Origin: Pseudomonas sp. Irchel 3A7
GTDB lineage: Bacteria > Pseudomonadota > Gammaproteobacteria > Pseudomonadales > Pseudomonadaceae
Assembly (NCBI RefSeq): GCF_900187565.1
Contig: NZ_FYED01000003.1
Coordinates: 1 to 64,000 of the forward strand
Reading direction: 5' to 3'
DNA length: 64,000 nucleotides
Shown here: positions 17,182 to 26,370 of the stretch, in pieces
Layout of the letters: every line of letters begins with the position of its first letter
Numbering within the stretch: position 1 is the stretch's first letter
The notes under the pieces: generated by a model
The model's database searches: none
What the model was told of the DNA's origin: nothing
What the model saw: the letters and a program-made list of their open reading frames with translations, nothing else
Program-made: the position numbers and the translations under genes

Positions 17182-18498
17182 ATGTTCAATAAACGCTTGA
17201 AGCAGGAGCTGTCGGCTCTCCGTGAAGAACTCTCCAGCCTTCAGCAAGTGAAGGAAAGCCTGGAAAGCGAGATGCTCGTGCTGACTCTCGATCCTGATGG
17301 GCGGGTGCAGTCGGTCAACCAGAACTTTCTCAGTGAGATGCACTACAAGAGCAACGAGCTGATCGGACGACACATCGAAGACATCGTTCCGGATCATGTG
17401 AAAACCGACGAATTCCAGCAGCGCTTCAAAACTGCAATGAACCGTGGCGAACACTTCGCCGGTGCCGTGCGCCTGTTGCGCGGGACGGGTCAGGAAGCGT
17501 GGTTGCGTTCGATCCTGCAGCCCGTGCGCTCGGCAGATGGCCGGATCAAGCATTTCTCGATTTTCTCCAGCGACCTGACCCGCACCATCGAAGCCTCCCG
17601 TGAACATGAAAACCTGATCGGTGCGTTGGTGCGTTCGACCGCAGTGATCGAGTTCGACCTCAATGGCAACGTGTTGACAGCCAACGACCGGTTTCTCTCC
17701 GGCATGGGTTACGGCCTGGCGCAGATCAAAGGCAAGCATCACCGTACCTTCTGCCTGCCGGAGGAGTACAACAGTTCGGAATACCAGAATTTCTGGCGTC
17801 GCCTGAATGCGGGTGAGTACGTGGCAGGCCGGTTCAAGCGTATCGACAGCCATGGTCGTACGGTTTGGCTGGAGGCGTCCTACAACCCAGTGGTCGATGC
17901 CAACAACAAACTCTACAAAGTAGTGAAGTTCGCCACAGTGATTACCGATCAGGTCAATCAGGAACAAGCCGTCGCCGACGCCGCGAACATTGCCTACAGC
18001 ACGTCGCAGCAAACTGACCAGAGCGCCCAGCGTGGCAACGCCGTGGTGACGCAGGCGGTGGACGTGATGCGTGATCTGGCCAAGCATATGCAAACCGCTG
18101 GCGACGGTATCGAAGCCCTGAACGAACAGTCGCTGGTGATCGGCACCATCGTCAAAACCATCAGCGGCATCGCCGAACAAACCAACCTGCTGGCGCTCAA
18201 TGCCGCTATCGAAGCCGCGCGCGCCGGTGAGCAAGGGCGAGGTTTTGCGGTGGTGGCGGACGAGGTTCGGCAACTGGCCTCGCGCACCAGCCAGGCCACC
18301 GATGAGATTGTGCTGGTGGTGCGTCAAAACCAGGACATGGCCCGCAACGCCGTGGCCCTGATGACCGACGGCAAGCTTCAGGCGGAACAGGGGCTGGCGC
18401 TGGCAGCAGAAGCGGGCACGGTGATTGTCGAGATCCAGGACGGCGCCCAGAAAGTCGTGAATGCGGTAGGACAGTTCGCCAATCAGTTGTCGACTTGA
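17182..18498 (+). CDS. Soluble PAS-PAS methyl-accepting transducer (BdlA-like)
   Basis: 438 aa from ATG at 17182. There is no membrane segment. A short N-terminal coiled coil (1-32) is followed by two PAS domains (about 35-150 and 155-270) and a C-terminal MCP signalling domain with the hairpin tip sequence [20 protein letters not shown]. The layout and length match BdlA of P. aeruginosa (417 aa), a cytoplasmic regulator of biofilm dispersion, and the PAS sensor resembles Aer-type redox PAS folds. The MCP domain is short and ends soon after the tip region, as in BdlA. The specific function is inferred from architecture only. Confidence 0.88.
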   Translation: MFNKRLKQELSALREELSSLQQVKESLESEMLVLTLDPDGRVQSVNQNFLSEMHYKSNELIGRHIEDIVPDHVKTDEFQQRFKTAMNRGEHFAGAVRLLRGTGQEAWLRSILQPVRSADGRIKHFSIFSSDLTRTIEASREHENLIGALVRSTAVIEFDLNGNVLTANDRFLSGMGYGLAQIKGKHHRTFCLPEEYNSSEYQNFWRRLNAGEYVAGRFKRIDSHGRTVWLEASYNPVVDANNKLYKVVKFATVITDQVNQEQAVADAANIAYSTSQQTDQSAQRGNAVVTQAVDVMRDLAKHMQTAGDGIEALNEQSLVIGTIVKTISGIAEQTNLLALNAAIEAARAGEQGRGFAVVADEVRQLASRTSQATDEIVLVVRQNQDMARNAVALMTDGKLQAEQGLALAAEAGTVIVEIQDGAQKVVNAVGQFANQLST

Positions 18499-18514
18499 GT
18501 CAGCGCTGCATTTC

Positions 18515-18634
18515 CCTGTAGGAGCGATGCTTGCTCGCGAAGATCGTCTGGTCAGCGCGAGCATTCAAGCAGCACGCGTTGTCGTTGACGTCCATCGTCG
18601 GAACGCCGCCCGGAGCAAGCATCGCTCCTACAGG
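18515..18634. repeat. REPIN-like inverted repeat pair
   Basis: Left arm CTGTAGGAGCGATGCTTGCT plus CGCGA; right arm GGAGCAAGCATCGCTCCTAC plus AG. It belongs to the GTAGGAGCGA subfamily also seen near 23.6 and 55.7 kb. Confidence 0.9.
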
Positions 18635-18689
18635 TTTTTTGGGTTTTTATGCCGCTACAATCGGCTTTTTTCCCAAGGAGCAGACATCC

Positions 18690-19289
18690 ATGAGCGTTTC
18701 CCACCGCCGCCCGGTCCCTTTGCCCAAGGCTTATCGTTTGCTCAACCACGGGCCAACCGTGCTGGTCAGCGCAGCTCATGGAGGGGAGCGCAATATCATG
18801 GCGGCGGCCTGGGCCATGCCGCTGGATTTCGAACCACCGAAAATCGCCGTGGTGCTGGACAAGTCCACCTGGACCCGCCGATTGCTGGAGGCCTCGGGCA
18901 CCTTCGTGCTGAACGTTCCCTGCGCCGCACAGGCCGATATCGTGCAAACAGTCGGTTCGACGTCCGGTCTGGAGCTGACTCGGGATCAGGGACGTGACAA
19001 GTTCCAGACCTATGCCTTGCAGACCTTCAATGCCGACTTGATCGACGCGCCGATGCTCGATGGCTGCGTCGCCTGGCTGGAATGCCGACTGCTGCCGGAG
19101 CCGGATAACCATCAACAATATGATCTGTTCCTGGCCGAAGTGATTGCCGCTCAGGCCGACGAGCGCGTGTTCAGTGACGGGCGGTGGCACTTCGAAGGGC
19201 AAGACGCGTTGCGCACCTTGCACCATGTGGCGGGTGGGCACTTTTTGACCATTGGCGAGCCGGTGGACGGCAAGACGATGCAACCGTAA
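18690..19289 (+). CDS. Flavin reductase-like FMN-binding split-barrel protein
   Basis: 199 aa from ATG at 18690, with AAGGAG 8 bases upstream. Family features are [22 protein letters not shown] at the start, [13 protein letters not shown] (FMN-phosphate side) and [10 protein letters not shown]. These proteins bind FMN in a split barrel and either reduce flavin for a partner monooxygenase or act as stand-alone oxidoreductases. No monooxygenase partner is nearby. ddl begins 47 bases downstream and may be co-transcribed. Confidence 0.88.
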   Translation: MSVSHRRPVPLPKAYRLLNHGPTVLVSAAHGGERNIMAAAWAMPLDFEPPKIAVVLDKSTWTRRLLEASGTFVLNVPCAAQADIVQTVGSTSGLELTRDQGRDKFQTYALQTFNADLIDAPMLDGCVAWLECRLLPEPDNHQQYDLFLAEVIAAQADERVFSDGRWHFEGQDALRTLHHVAGGHFLTIGEPVDGKTMQP

Positions 19290-19336
19290 GGTGGCGAAGA
19301 CGAGAGCCGTTTGCACAATCACATCGAGGTTTGGCA

Positions 19337-20431
19337 ATGAGTAAATTGCGTGTAGGCATTATCTTTGGCGGCCGCTCGGCAGAGCATGAAGTGTCGCTGC
19401 AGTCGGCGAAAAATATCGTCGATGCCCTGGATCGTTCGCGTTTCGAACCGGTGTTGATCGGCATCGACAAACAGGGGCATTGGCACCTCAACGACCCTTC
19501 GAACTTCCTTCTGAACCAGGAAAATCCGGCCTTGATTGCCCTCAATCAATCGAACCGCGAATTGGCGGTCGTACCGGGCAAGGCAAGTCAGCAGCTGGTG
19601 GAAACTTCCAGTCAGGAGCTGTTGGGACACGTCGATGTGATTTTCCCGATTGTCCACGGCACCCTGGGTGAGGACGGTTGCCTGCAAGGTCTGCTGCGTA
19701 TGGCTGATCTACCATTTGTCGGTTCCGATGTGCTGGGTTCGGCAGTGTGCATGGACAAGGACATCAGCAAGCGCCTGCTAAGGGACGCCGGACTGGCCGT
19801 CACGCCGTTCGTTACCCTGACCCGCACCACCGCAGCGCGCAGCCGATTCGATGAGGTAGTGGGCAAATTAGGCCTGCCACTGTTCGTCAAACCGGCAAAC
19901 CAGGGCTCATCCGTTGGCGTGAGCAAGGTCACCGACGAAGCCGAATACACGGCGGCGGTCGCACTGGCACTGGGCTTTGATGAAAAAGTGCTGGTCGAGT
20001 CAGCCGTCAGTGGCCGCGAGATCGAATGTGCTGTGCTCGGCAATGACGACGCCATCGCCAGCGGTTGCGGCGAGATCGTGGTGCATGGCGGGTTCTATTC
20101 CTACGACAGCAAGTACATCGACGACAAGGCCGCTGAGGTGGTGGTCCCGGCCAATATCAGCGCAGAGGCCAGCGAGCGCATCCGTGCCATGGCCGTCGAG
20201 GCGTTTCAGGTGCTGGGATGCTCCGGGCTGGCGCGGGTCGATGTGTTTCTGACCGACAACGGCGAAGTGCTGATCAACGAAATCAATTCGCTGCCGGGCT
20301 TCACCCGCATCAGCATGTACCCGAAACTGTGGCAAGCCACTGGAATGACCTACAGTGAATTGGTCACACGGTTGATCGAACTGGCCTTGGAAAAACATCA
20401 GGCTCGACGGACGCTGAAAATCAGTCGTTAA
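19337..20431 (+). CDS. ddl: D-alanine--D-alanine ligase
   Basis: 364 aa, the length of E. coli DdlA, from ATG at 19337 (GAGG upstream; the longer open frame overlaps the previous gene). ATP-grasp features: [19 protein letters not shown] at the N-terminus, [16 protein letters not shown] (about residues 178-193), [15 protein letters not shown] near the C-terminus with the Mg-binding Glu and Asn. It joins two D-alanines for peptidoglycan precursor synthesis in the cytoplasm. It is not in the mur/fts cluster, so this is probably the second, DdlA-type copy in this genome. Confidence 0.95.
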   Translation: MSKLRVGIIFGGRSAEHEVSLQSAKNIVDALDRSRFEPVLIGIDKQGHWHLNDPSNFLLNQENPALIALNQSNRELAVVPGKASQQLVETSSQELLGHVDVIFPIVHGTLGEDGCLQGLLRMADLPFVGSDVLGSAVCMDKDISKRLLRDAGLAVTPFVTLTRTTAARSRFDEVVGKLGLPLFVKPANQGSSVGVSKVTDEAEYTAAVALALGFDEKVLVESAVSGREIECAVLGNDDAIASGCGEIVVHGGFYSYDSKYIDDKAAEVVVPANISAEASERIRAMAVEAFQVLGCSGLARVDVFLTDNGEVLINEINSLPGFTRISMYPKLWQATGMTYSELVTRLIELALEKHQARRTLKISR

Positions 20432-20460
20432 AGGCTGTGTGATTTCGGGTTATTGATAAG

Positions 20461-20484
20461 AGGGCTTGCCACGCTGCAAGCCCT
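20461..20484. terminator. Hairpin between convergent ddl and ggt
   Basis: A perfect 9-bp stem (AGGGCTTGC / GCAAGCCCT) with a 6-base loop sits in the 65-bp convergent gap. There is no long T-run on either side, so termination is plausible but not certain. Confidence 0.5.
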
Positions 20485-20496
20485 TACATTGACCGC

Positions 20497-22347
20497 TCAA
20501 TCCCCCAACGCTTCACCCTCGCGCCGAGGGTCGGCGCCTCCTGCCAGTGATGCTTTGCCCTGCGCATCCTTGACTCGAACGATCGCCTGGGTGCCGCTGG
20601 TCATGTCGATCTCGCTCACGCTGTGGCCTTTGTCTTTCAACTCCCGGATCAGTGCCGGGCTGAACTGCCCGCGTTCCAGTTCGGTGGGGCCGTTGCGGCT
20701 GCCGAAGTTGGGCAGGTTGATGGCCGCTTGTGCATCAAGGTTCCAGTCGAGCAGGCCGACGGTGGTTTTGGTGACGTATTCGATGATTTGCGAGCCGCCG
20801 GGTGAGCCGACGCTGGCGACGAATTCACCGCTCTGGCGGTCGAAAATTAACGTGGGGGCCATGGACGAACGAGGGCGCTTGCCCGGTTCGACGCGGTTGG
20901 CCACTTTTTGCCCATTCTCTTCGGGGATGAACGAAAAGTCGGTCATCTCGTTATTGAGCAGGAAGCCTTGAACCATCAGGTGGGAGCCGAAGGCGGATTC
21001 GATGGTGGTGGTCATGGAGACGGCGCCACCCTGGTCATCGACGGCCACCACTTGCGAGGTGGAGATTCGCAGCGGCGACCGATCCGGCGCGTAAGCCACC
21101 TGAATGCCCGGTGGCGTACCCGGTTGAGCCGTGCCCATGCTGCGTTCACCGATCAGAGCGGCGCGACTCGCCAGATACGTCGGGTCGACCAGACCCTTGA
21201 CGGGCACCGGCACAAAGTCTGTATCGGCCACGTATTGGGCGCGATCGGCATAGGCCAGCCGCTCGGCTTCCGATATCAGGTGCACTGCTTGGGCGGCAGG
21301 TTCGATGCCGGCGGGAGCATTGGACTTGACCGGTTTCATGGGCGCCAGGGCAAAGCGTTTGTCGCGTGTCTCCAGGGCTTGCAGCGTGCCGAGTATCTGC
21401 GCCACGGCAATCCCCCCCGATGACGGCGGCGGCATGCCGCAAACCTGCCAGCGTTTGTAGTCGGTGCACAGAGGGGCGCGCTCCTTGGCGCGGTAGTGTT
21501 GAAGGTCGTTCAGCGACAGACTGCCCGGGTTGGCATGGCCCTGAACCTTGGCCACGATCTCTTGGGCGATAGCGCCTTTGTACAAGGCATCCGCGCCTTC
21601 TTTGGCAATGCGCTGGAACACGACGGCCAAAGCCGGGTTTTTCAGACGTGTGCCTATGGCTTTCGGGCTGCCATCGGTATTCAGGAAGTACGCCGCCATC
21701 TCGGGTGAATTGCGCAACTTCGAGTCTGAGGCGATCAGTAAGTGAAGGCGCGGCGAGATGGCGAAACCTTGCTCGGCGAGTTCGATGGCCGGTTCAAACA
21801 GCTGCGCCCATGGCAAGCGTCCGTGTTTTTGATGGGCCAGTTCGAGTGCGCGCAATACCCCTGGTGTACCCACCGAACGCCCGCCAATCTGAGCCTGGGT
21901 GAACGGCATCGGTTGCCCGTCGGCTTGCAGGAACAGCTTCTCGGTAGCGCCCGCCGGTGCCGTTTCGCGACCATCGTAAGTGCGTACGGTCTTGCCATCC
22001 CAGAGCACGATCAATGCGCCACCGCCGATACCTGACGATTGCGGCTCGACCAGCGTAAGAACCGCCTGCATCGCAATCGCCGCATCGATGGCCGAACCAC
22101 CGCGACGCAGCATCTCCCGTCCGGCTTCGGCCGCGAGCGGGTTGGCCGCTGCCGCCATGTGATGCGTGGCGTGTCGGGTCTGCAGATCGGTGCGATAGCC
22201 AGAAGCGCTTTCCGGTGCGAGCGGCAGCGTCGACGATGGCGAGGAGGGCGGGGCGCTGCAGGCAGCCAAGGTTAAAGCAGTGGCGATCAGCGACAGTGCT
22301 GTCAGGCGAAAGCGGCTCAAGTGGAAGGCTGAAAGCACGTTGGGCAC
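20497..22347 (-). CDS. ggt: Gamma-glutamyltransferase
   Basis: 616 aa precursor. The N-terminus has a lipoprotein-like signal (LIATALTLAAC, Cys at about 30). The enzyme is made as one chain and self-cleaves before the catalytic Thr of the STSQVVAVDDQGGAVS segment; the following TTTIESAFGS and FLLNNEMTDF motifs are typical of the small subunit. SGIGGGALIVLWDG in the large subunit is also diagnostic. It hydrolyses or transfers the gamma-glutamyl group of glutathione in the periplasm. It stands alone, convergent with ddl and divergent from the DUF2817 gene. Confidence 0.95.
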   Translation of the reverse strand: MPNVLSAFHLSRFRLTALSLIATALTLAACSAPPSSPSSTLPLAPESASGYRTDLQTRHATHHMAAAANPLAAEAGREMLRRGGSAIDAAIAMQAVLTLVEPQSSGIGGGALIVLWDGKTVRTYDGRETAPAGATEKLFLQADGQPMPFTQAQIGGRSVGTPGVLRALELAHQKHGRLPWAQLFEPAIELAEQGFAISPRLHLLIASDSKLRNSPEMAAYFLNTDGSPKAIGTRLKNPALAVVFQRIAKEGADALYKGAIAQEIVAKVQGHANPGSLSLNDLQHYRAKERAPLCTDYKRWQVCGMPPPSSGGIAVAQILGTLQALETRDKRFALAPMKPVKSNAPAGIEPAAQAVHLISEAERLAYADRAQYVADTDFVPVPVKGLVDPTYLASRAALIGERSMGTAQPGTPPGIQVAYAPDRSPLRISTSQVVAVDDQGGAVSMTTTIESAFGSHLMVQGFLLNNEMTDFSFIPEENGQKVANRVEPGKRPRSSMAPTLIFDRQSGEFVASVGSPGGSQIIEYVTKTTVGLLDWNLDAQAAINLPNFGSRNGPTELERGQFSPALIRELKDKGHSVSEIDMTSGTQAIVRVKDAQGKASLAGGADPRREGEALGD

Positions 22348-22503
22348 TCCGTCCGTTGGATAAAGGGTCAGCGGACTTTATCGACCCCTACGGGGTGACG
22401 CAAACCGGGTCCCGTTAAAAGACGCTTTTGTCCTTCATGAATGGGTGGAATTTCTGTAGGGTCGTTGCCAATAGTCAGGTCAGAAAACCAACAAGAGGCA
22501 ACC

Positions 22504-23613
22504 ATGCAGACCGAGTTTCCGACTCAGCCAAGCTACCGTTCCCAGCGCGAACAATTCCTTGCGGCGGCGACTGCGGCCGGGGCGACGCTGACCGAGTATC
22601 CGCACCCGCTCAGGGGGCCATTCGGCGAGCACTTGAGCACTGATGTGGCGGTGCTTGGCGATCCTGCCGCCAAACGCTTGCTGGTTGCGTTGAGCGGCAC
22701 CCATGGTGTCGAGGGCTTCTATGGCTCGGGTTGCCAGATCAAGTGGCTGCAGGAATTGGGCAAGCGCTCGCTGCCGGCCGATGTCGCCGTGGTGATAATC
22801 CATTCGATCAATCCCTGGGGCATGGCCTGGTTGCGCCGGGTCAACGAAGACAACATCGACCTGAACCGCAATCATCTGAACTTCGACGGTCCATTGCCGG
22901 ACAATCAGGCCTATGACGCGCTGCACGAAATCTATGCGTGCGCACAATTGCACGGTCCTGAGCGTGATCGCGCCGATGCCTTGCTTGATGCGCAGATCCG
23001 CGAGCATGGGTGGCCGGCGGTGATGTCGATTGTCGAGGGCGGGCAGCATGCACATCCCGATGGATTGTTTTACGGCGGGCTGGCGCCGAGTTGGTCGAAT
23101 CGCACCTTGCACCGGATCATTCAAACGCATGTAGCGCATGCCGATGTCGCCATGTGCTTTGACCTGCACACCGGTGCCGGCGAGTATGGTCATCCCATGT
23201 TGCTGACGATCACCGAAGCGGCGTATCCGGCGCTGGCCGATGCCCAGGCCATTTATGGCCCGTGGCTCTACACCTTACACACCGGTGCCGACACCCTGAG
23301 CGAGACCGGCGTTGCAGCGACTGCCACCGGTTATACCTCGCAGGCGTTGATCAATGCGTTGCCGCAAGTGCGGTTGATACCGTTCGTCATTGAGTGCGGG
23401 ACCTATCCGGGGGCGGATGTGCATCGTCATTTGCGTGACGACCACTGGCTGCATTTGCATGGCAACCCAAATGATGCCGCAGGGCGTGAAATCAAACTGA
23501 ATCTGCTTGAGCAGTTCAACCCGGCCGATAGCGATTGGCAGGCCATGGTCTGGCTGCGGACCTGGCAGATCTGGGAGCGGGCATTGTCGGCGCTGCCGAC
23601 GGTTCGTATCTGA
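22504..23613 (+). CDS. M14-like metallopeptidase-fold protein (DUF2817)
   Basis: 369 aa from ATG at 22504, preceded by CAAGAGG. It has zinc-carboxypeptidase-type features: SGTHGVEGFYGSG (first ligands His and Glu), NRRVNEDNIDLNRN-type turn (visible as RVNEDNIDLNRN), and FDLHTGAGEYGH supplying a third His. Glu in PFVIECGTYPG could be the general base. Family DUF2817 proteins are predicted amidohydrolases/peptidases with unknown substrate. No signal peptide is present, so it is cytoplasmic. Confidence 0.87.
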   Translation: MQTEFPTQPSYRSQREQFLAAATAAGATLTEYPHPLRGPFGEHLSTDVAVLGDPAAKRLLVALSGTHGVEGFYGSGCQIKWLQELGKRSLPADVAVVIIHSINPWGMAWLRRVNEDNIDLNRNHLNFDGPLPDNQAYDALHEIYACAQLHGPERDRADALLDAQIREHGWPAVMSIVEGGQHAHPDGLFYGGLAPSWSNRTLHRIIQTHVAHADVAMCFDLHTGAGEYGHPMLLTITEAAYPALADAQAIYGPWLYTLHTGADTLSETGVAATATGYTSQALINALPQVRLIPFVIECGTYPGADVHRHLRDDHWLHLHGNPNDAAGREIKLNLLEQFNPADSDWQAMVWLRTWQIWERALSALPTVRI

Positions 23614-23622
23614 GGCCGTTTC

Positions 23623-23724
23623 GTGTAGGAGCGAGCTTGCTCGCGATGGTCGTCAACGAATACGCGTGTTCACTGGCTAAAAGCGGTGCTCATGAGTCCA
23701 TCGCGAGCAAGCTCGCTCCTACAG
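23623..23724. repeat. REPIN-like inverted repeat pair
   Basis: Left arm GTGTAGGAGCGAGCTTGCTC plus GCGATGG; right arm CCATCGCGAGCAAGCTCGCT plus CCTAC. Near-perfect inverted arms with a spacer of about 45 bases; nearly the same element occurs at 55683-55784. Confidence 0.92.
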
Positions 23725-23750
23725 TTCAGCGACCATTTTCTCGAGACATA

Positions 23751-23783
23751 AAAAAACGGCCTACCTTTCGGTAAGCCGTTTTT
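23751..23783. terminator. Bidirectional intrinsic terminator
   Basis: AAAAAACGGCCTACC and GGTAAGCCGTTTTT form an imperfect stem around TTTC, with A and T runs on both flanks. It serves the DUF2817 gene (plus) and tRNA-Met (minus). Confidence 0.88.
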
Positions 23784-23789
23784 AGTACT

Positions 23790-23866
23790 TGGTGGCTACA
23801 CAGGGACTTGAACCCCGGACCCCAGCATTATGAATGCTATGCTCTAACCAACTGAGCTATGTAGCC
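23790..23866 (-). tRNA. tRNA-Met (CAU), elongator type
   Basis: 77 nt on the minus strand, starting GGCTACATAGCTCAGTTGG and ending with encoded CCA. The anticodon loop reads TTCATAA (anticodon CAU). Acceptor GGCTACA pairs with TGTAGCC, and GGTTCAAGTCC is the T-arm. The first acceptor pair is G-C, unlike the mismatched end of initiator tRNA, and the body resembles E. coli elongator metT/U. A tRNA-Ile2 with lysidine also has a CAU gene anticodon, but the body does not match it. Confidence 0.93.
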
Positions 23867-23877
23867 AAGTGGCGCGC

Positions 23878-23906
23878 ATTATTCACCGGTAATGCAGATG
23901 CGTCAA
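23878..23906 (-). promoter_or_regulatory. Sigma-70 promoter of tRNA-Met
   Basis: On the minus strand, TTGACG and AATAAT are separated by exactly 17 bases; the -10 element ends 11 bases before the tRNA 5' end. A GC-rich discriminator (GCGCGCC) follows, typical of stringently controlled stable-RNA promoters. Confidence 0.8.
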
Positions 23907-23950
23907 GCGTAAATCTAAAATATTTCTCTACACTTTCAACCGCTTATCCT

Positions 23951-23974
23951 CCTGAGCCGAAAAAACGGCTCAGG
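23951..23974. terminator. Hairpin downstream of chemoreceptor gene
   Basis: CCTGAGCCG / CGGCTCAGG stem with an A6 loop, 9 bases after the stop of the minus-strand chemoreceptor gene. No T-tail follows on the minus strand, so it may act only as a 3' stabilising hairpin. Confidence 0.5.
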
Positions 23975-23982
23975 GGAGGGCG

Positions 23983-26040
23983 TCAATTGAGCTGAAACCT
24001 GCCGGTATTGGCACTCAAGGCCTTGCTGCCCTGGCTCAAGGTGTCGGCTGCAAGGTTCACTGCCCGTGCGCCTTCGAGCAAGCGGAGCGCCGCCTGATCG
24101 ACTTGCTGGATGTTGCCGCTGACTTCGTCGGCGGTGCTCGCCTGTTCGTCGACCGCCGTGGCGATCTGCGCCAGGGTGTCGGTGACGCCCTGAACGGCGC
24201 TGGCAATTTCACCCAGGCGTTCACCGAGGCCGGTGACAGCTTGTGCATCGGATTGTGCCTGGCCGCAAGCTGCTTGCATCAAGCTCACCGCTTCGTTCAC
24301 GGTGCTGCGCAGGCTATCGACCGTGCCAGCGATCTGCGCGGTCGAGGACTGGGTGCGTTGCGACAGGCTGCGCACCTCGTCGGCGACCACCGCAAAACCG
24401 CGACCCTGTTCCCCCGCGCGAGCGGCCTCGATGGCGGCATTGAGTGCCAACAGATTGGTCTGCTCCGCGACGCCGCGAATGGTGTCGACTACCAGTTGAA
24501 TCTGTTGCCCTTGTTCACTGACCCGGCCCAGGGCCGCAGCAGTGTCGTTCAAGCGCTGATTGAGCTGCTGAATGCTCGCTGTCGTACGTTGGCTGTCACG
24601 GCTGCTGTCGGCGGCAATGCGCTGGGTGTGCTGAGCGCTGCCAGAGGCCCGTTCACAGCTCGCGGCTACCCCTTGGGAGGTGGCGGCCAATTGCGTTGCC
24701 GCCGCGGCGATCTGACTGATCTGCAGTTGCTGCGCTTCAACTTCGCCAAGGGCGTCGCTGGAGTGGTGATTGAGGGTTTGCACCGCATTGCTCAGTTGCA
24801 AGGTTTCGTGATCGACACCCAGCAGGCTGGTGCGCAGTTGCAGGACGGCGACATTGAGGGCGGTGCTGATGGCCGCCAGTTCGTCCCGCCCTTGCACCGG
24901 CACTTGAAGGCCGAGATTGCCGTCGCGCAGGGCTTCTGCGAGCAAGGTGATACCGCTGGCACTGCGGCGGATCGACGCCTGCAAACAGATGAACAGATAC
25001 AGCGCGGCCAGCAGCAGGACACTGAAAATACTCGCCACGATGATGAACTGGCGAATCGCCGAGTCATGGTAGTAATCCAGGCGCTGATCCAGCGACACCA
25101 GTGATTGCTGGCGCAGTGCGGCGAGGTCGGCGAGCAGGGCGTCCAGGCTACGCTCGAAGTCTTCCGGCTTGAGGTTGATGCTGCCGCCGAACACGCCGTC
25201 ATCGAGGACTTTCAAACCGGCATCAAGGTGCTTGAGGCTGTCATGGTACTGCCCGGCCCAGGCTTGCAAAGCGCTGGGCAATCGCGCTTCGAGCAGCCCC
25301 GCGGTTTTCACCAACTGCTCCCGCGCGTCGCCGATCCGGCTGCGCAAGTCACGCAATTGCAGACGGCTTTGCAGCGTGAATTGCCCGGATACCACCGAGG
25401 CTTGGCCGACACTCGCCAGGCGGCCGACCCGTTCAATCAAATCGGGCGCGTGCTGGGTGGAGATTTGCGTCAGCAAATAAGTCTCCAGCCACGGTGCCAG
25501 CGTCAGGCGGTTGTCCATGGCGATCTGTTCGCGCAAGGCTTGTACGGCGCTCAAGGCGCTTGTGAAGCGGTCATAGCCGTCCGGCCACCAGCCGACGCTG
25601 CTCAGACTCTTTGAGTCCAGACCGTTGAGGGCATTTTGTAGCGCTTGATAGCGGGCCAGGGTTTCGCCCTCGGCGCCTTCCTTTTGCAGTGCGTTGTTCA
25701 GATCCGAAGTGGCCTGGGCGACAGCAGGCTGGACCGCATCGAACGCGGCCATGGCGGCAAGGGTTGCCGGGGTTGGCTGGCGATTGGTTTCGGTCGCGCG
25801 CCAACGCGCTGCACGATCACGCTGTGCCGCCAACAGGTTGTCGAGCGCATCGAGGGCGAGCAGTTGACGAACCCCTGCACGTTCGCCGGAGATCAGGTTC
25901 AATTTGTCGCGATAGTCCTGACTAATCATCCACAGGCTGCCGGCCAGCGGCAGGATAAACAGCAGAAACAACAGCTGGAATTTACGCGCAAAGCCAAAAC
26001 GCCCCAGCAGTCCGATCCCCGGTGATAAAAAAGCCTGCAT
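23983..26040 (-). CDS. Methyl-accepting chemotaxis protein with large periplasmic sensor
   Basis: 685 aa from ATG at 26040, after AAGGAG; upstream open frame is not conserved-looking. TM1 is about 22-42 (LLFLLFILPLAGSLWMISQ) and TM2 about 338-360 (FIIVASIFSVLLLAALYLFI). The roughly 300-residue periplasmic domain is helical and includes LAAQRDRAARWRATET, reminiscent of NIT-type (nitrate/nitrite sensing) or CttP-like helical sensors, but this is not certain. HAMP follows, then a signalling domain with the tip sequence [20 protein letters not shown]. It sends ligand information to CheA/CheW. The ligand is unknown. Confidence 0.88.
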   Translation of the reverse strand: MQAFLSPGIGLLGRFGFARKFQLLFLLFILPLAGSLWMISQDYRDKLNLISGERAGVRQLLALDALDNLLAAQRDRAARWRATETNRQPTPATLAAMAAFDAVQPAVAQATSDLNNALQKEGAEGETLARYQALQNALNGLDSKSLSSVGWWPDGYDRFTSALSAVQALREQIAMDNRLTLAPWLETYLLTQISTQHAPDLIERVGRLASVGQASVVSGQFTLQSRLQLRDLRSRIGDAREQLVKTAGLLEARLPSALQAWAGQYHDSLKHLDAGLKVLDDGVFGGSINLKPEDFERSLDALLADLAALRQQSLVSLDQRLDYYHDSAIRQFIIVASIFSVLLLAALYLFICLQASIRRSASGITLLAEALRDGNLGLQVPVQGRDELAAISTALNVAVLQLRTSLLGVDHETLQLSNAVQTLNHHSSDALGEVEAQQLQISQIAAAATQLAATSQGVAASCERASGSAQHTQRIAADSSRDSQRTTASIQQLNQRLNDTAAALGRVSEQGQQIQLVVDTIRGVAEQTNLLALNAAIEAARAGEQGRGFAVVADEVRSLSQRTQSSTAQIAGTVDSLRSTVNEAVSLMQAACGQAQSDAQAVTGLGERLGEIASAVQGVTDTLAQIATAVDEQASTADEVSGNIQQVDQAALRLLEGARAVNLAADTLSQGSKALSANTGRFQLN

Positions 26041-26370
26041 GCCCCTTGACTCCTTTGGACACCACGCACCATCGGCGTGCGTCGAGGTGCTGCGACCCGA
26101 CTTGTGCCCTTTAAAAGGCCTCGAAAGTTCACCTTTGCCAGCTCTGTAGGCCGACTCTGTAGCGAAACTTCCCATTCTCGGTCCCCTTTGTAAGGCGGCC
26201 GCGTTGAAGCGGATAAGCAAGGCAAGATTCAGACCATGGCTATGCGCTATCACCTGTTCGGCGATGAAAATCGAGGTCGTTAGCAGGCTAAGGGGATAGC
26301 GCTGCCGCACCGAAAAATGGCACATTGGCGCACCTGCCCGTGTGCACCTCTCTGTTGTCCGGAATTCCTC
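26041..26370. other. 330-bp divergent intergenic region
   Basis: This gap lies between the minus-strand chemoreceptor and plus-strand fsr and should hold both promoters. I see no convincing -35/-10 pair, no RNA gene and no repeat. A TGGCACATTGGCGCA string near 26321 looks superficially like a sigma-54 site but lacks the TTGC of the -12 element. Confidence 0.4.

Noticed and set aside
26321..26337. Possible sigma-54 promoter (TGGCACATTGGCGCA) upstream of fsr
   Set aside because: The -24 half matches but the -12 TTGC is replaced by GCGC, so it is below a convincing match.
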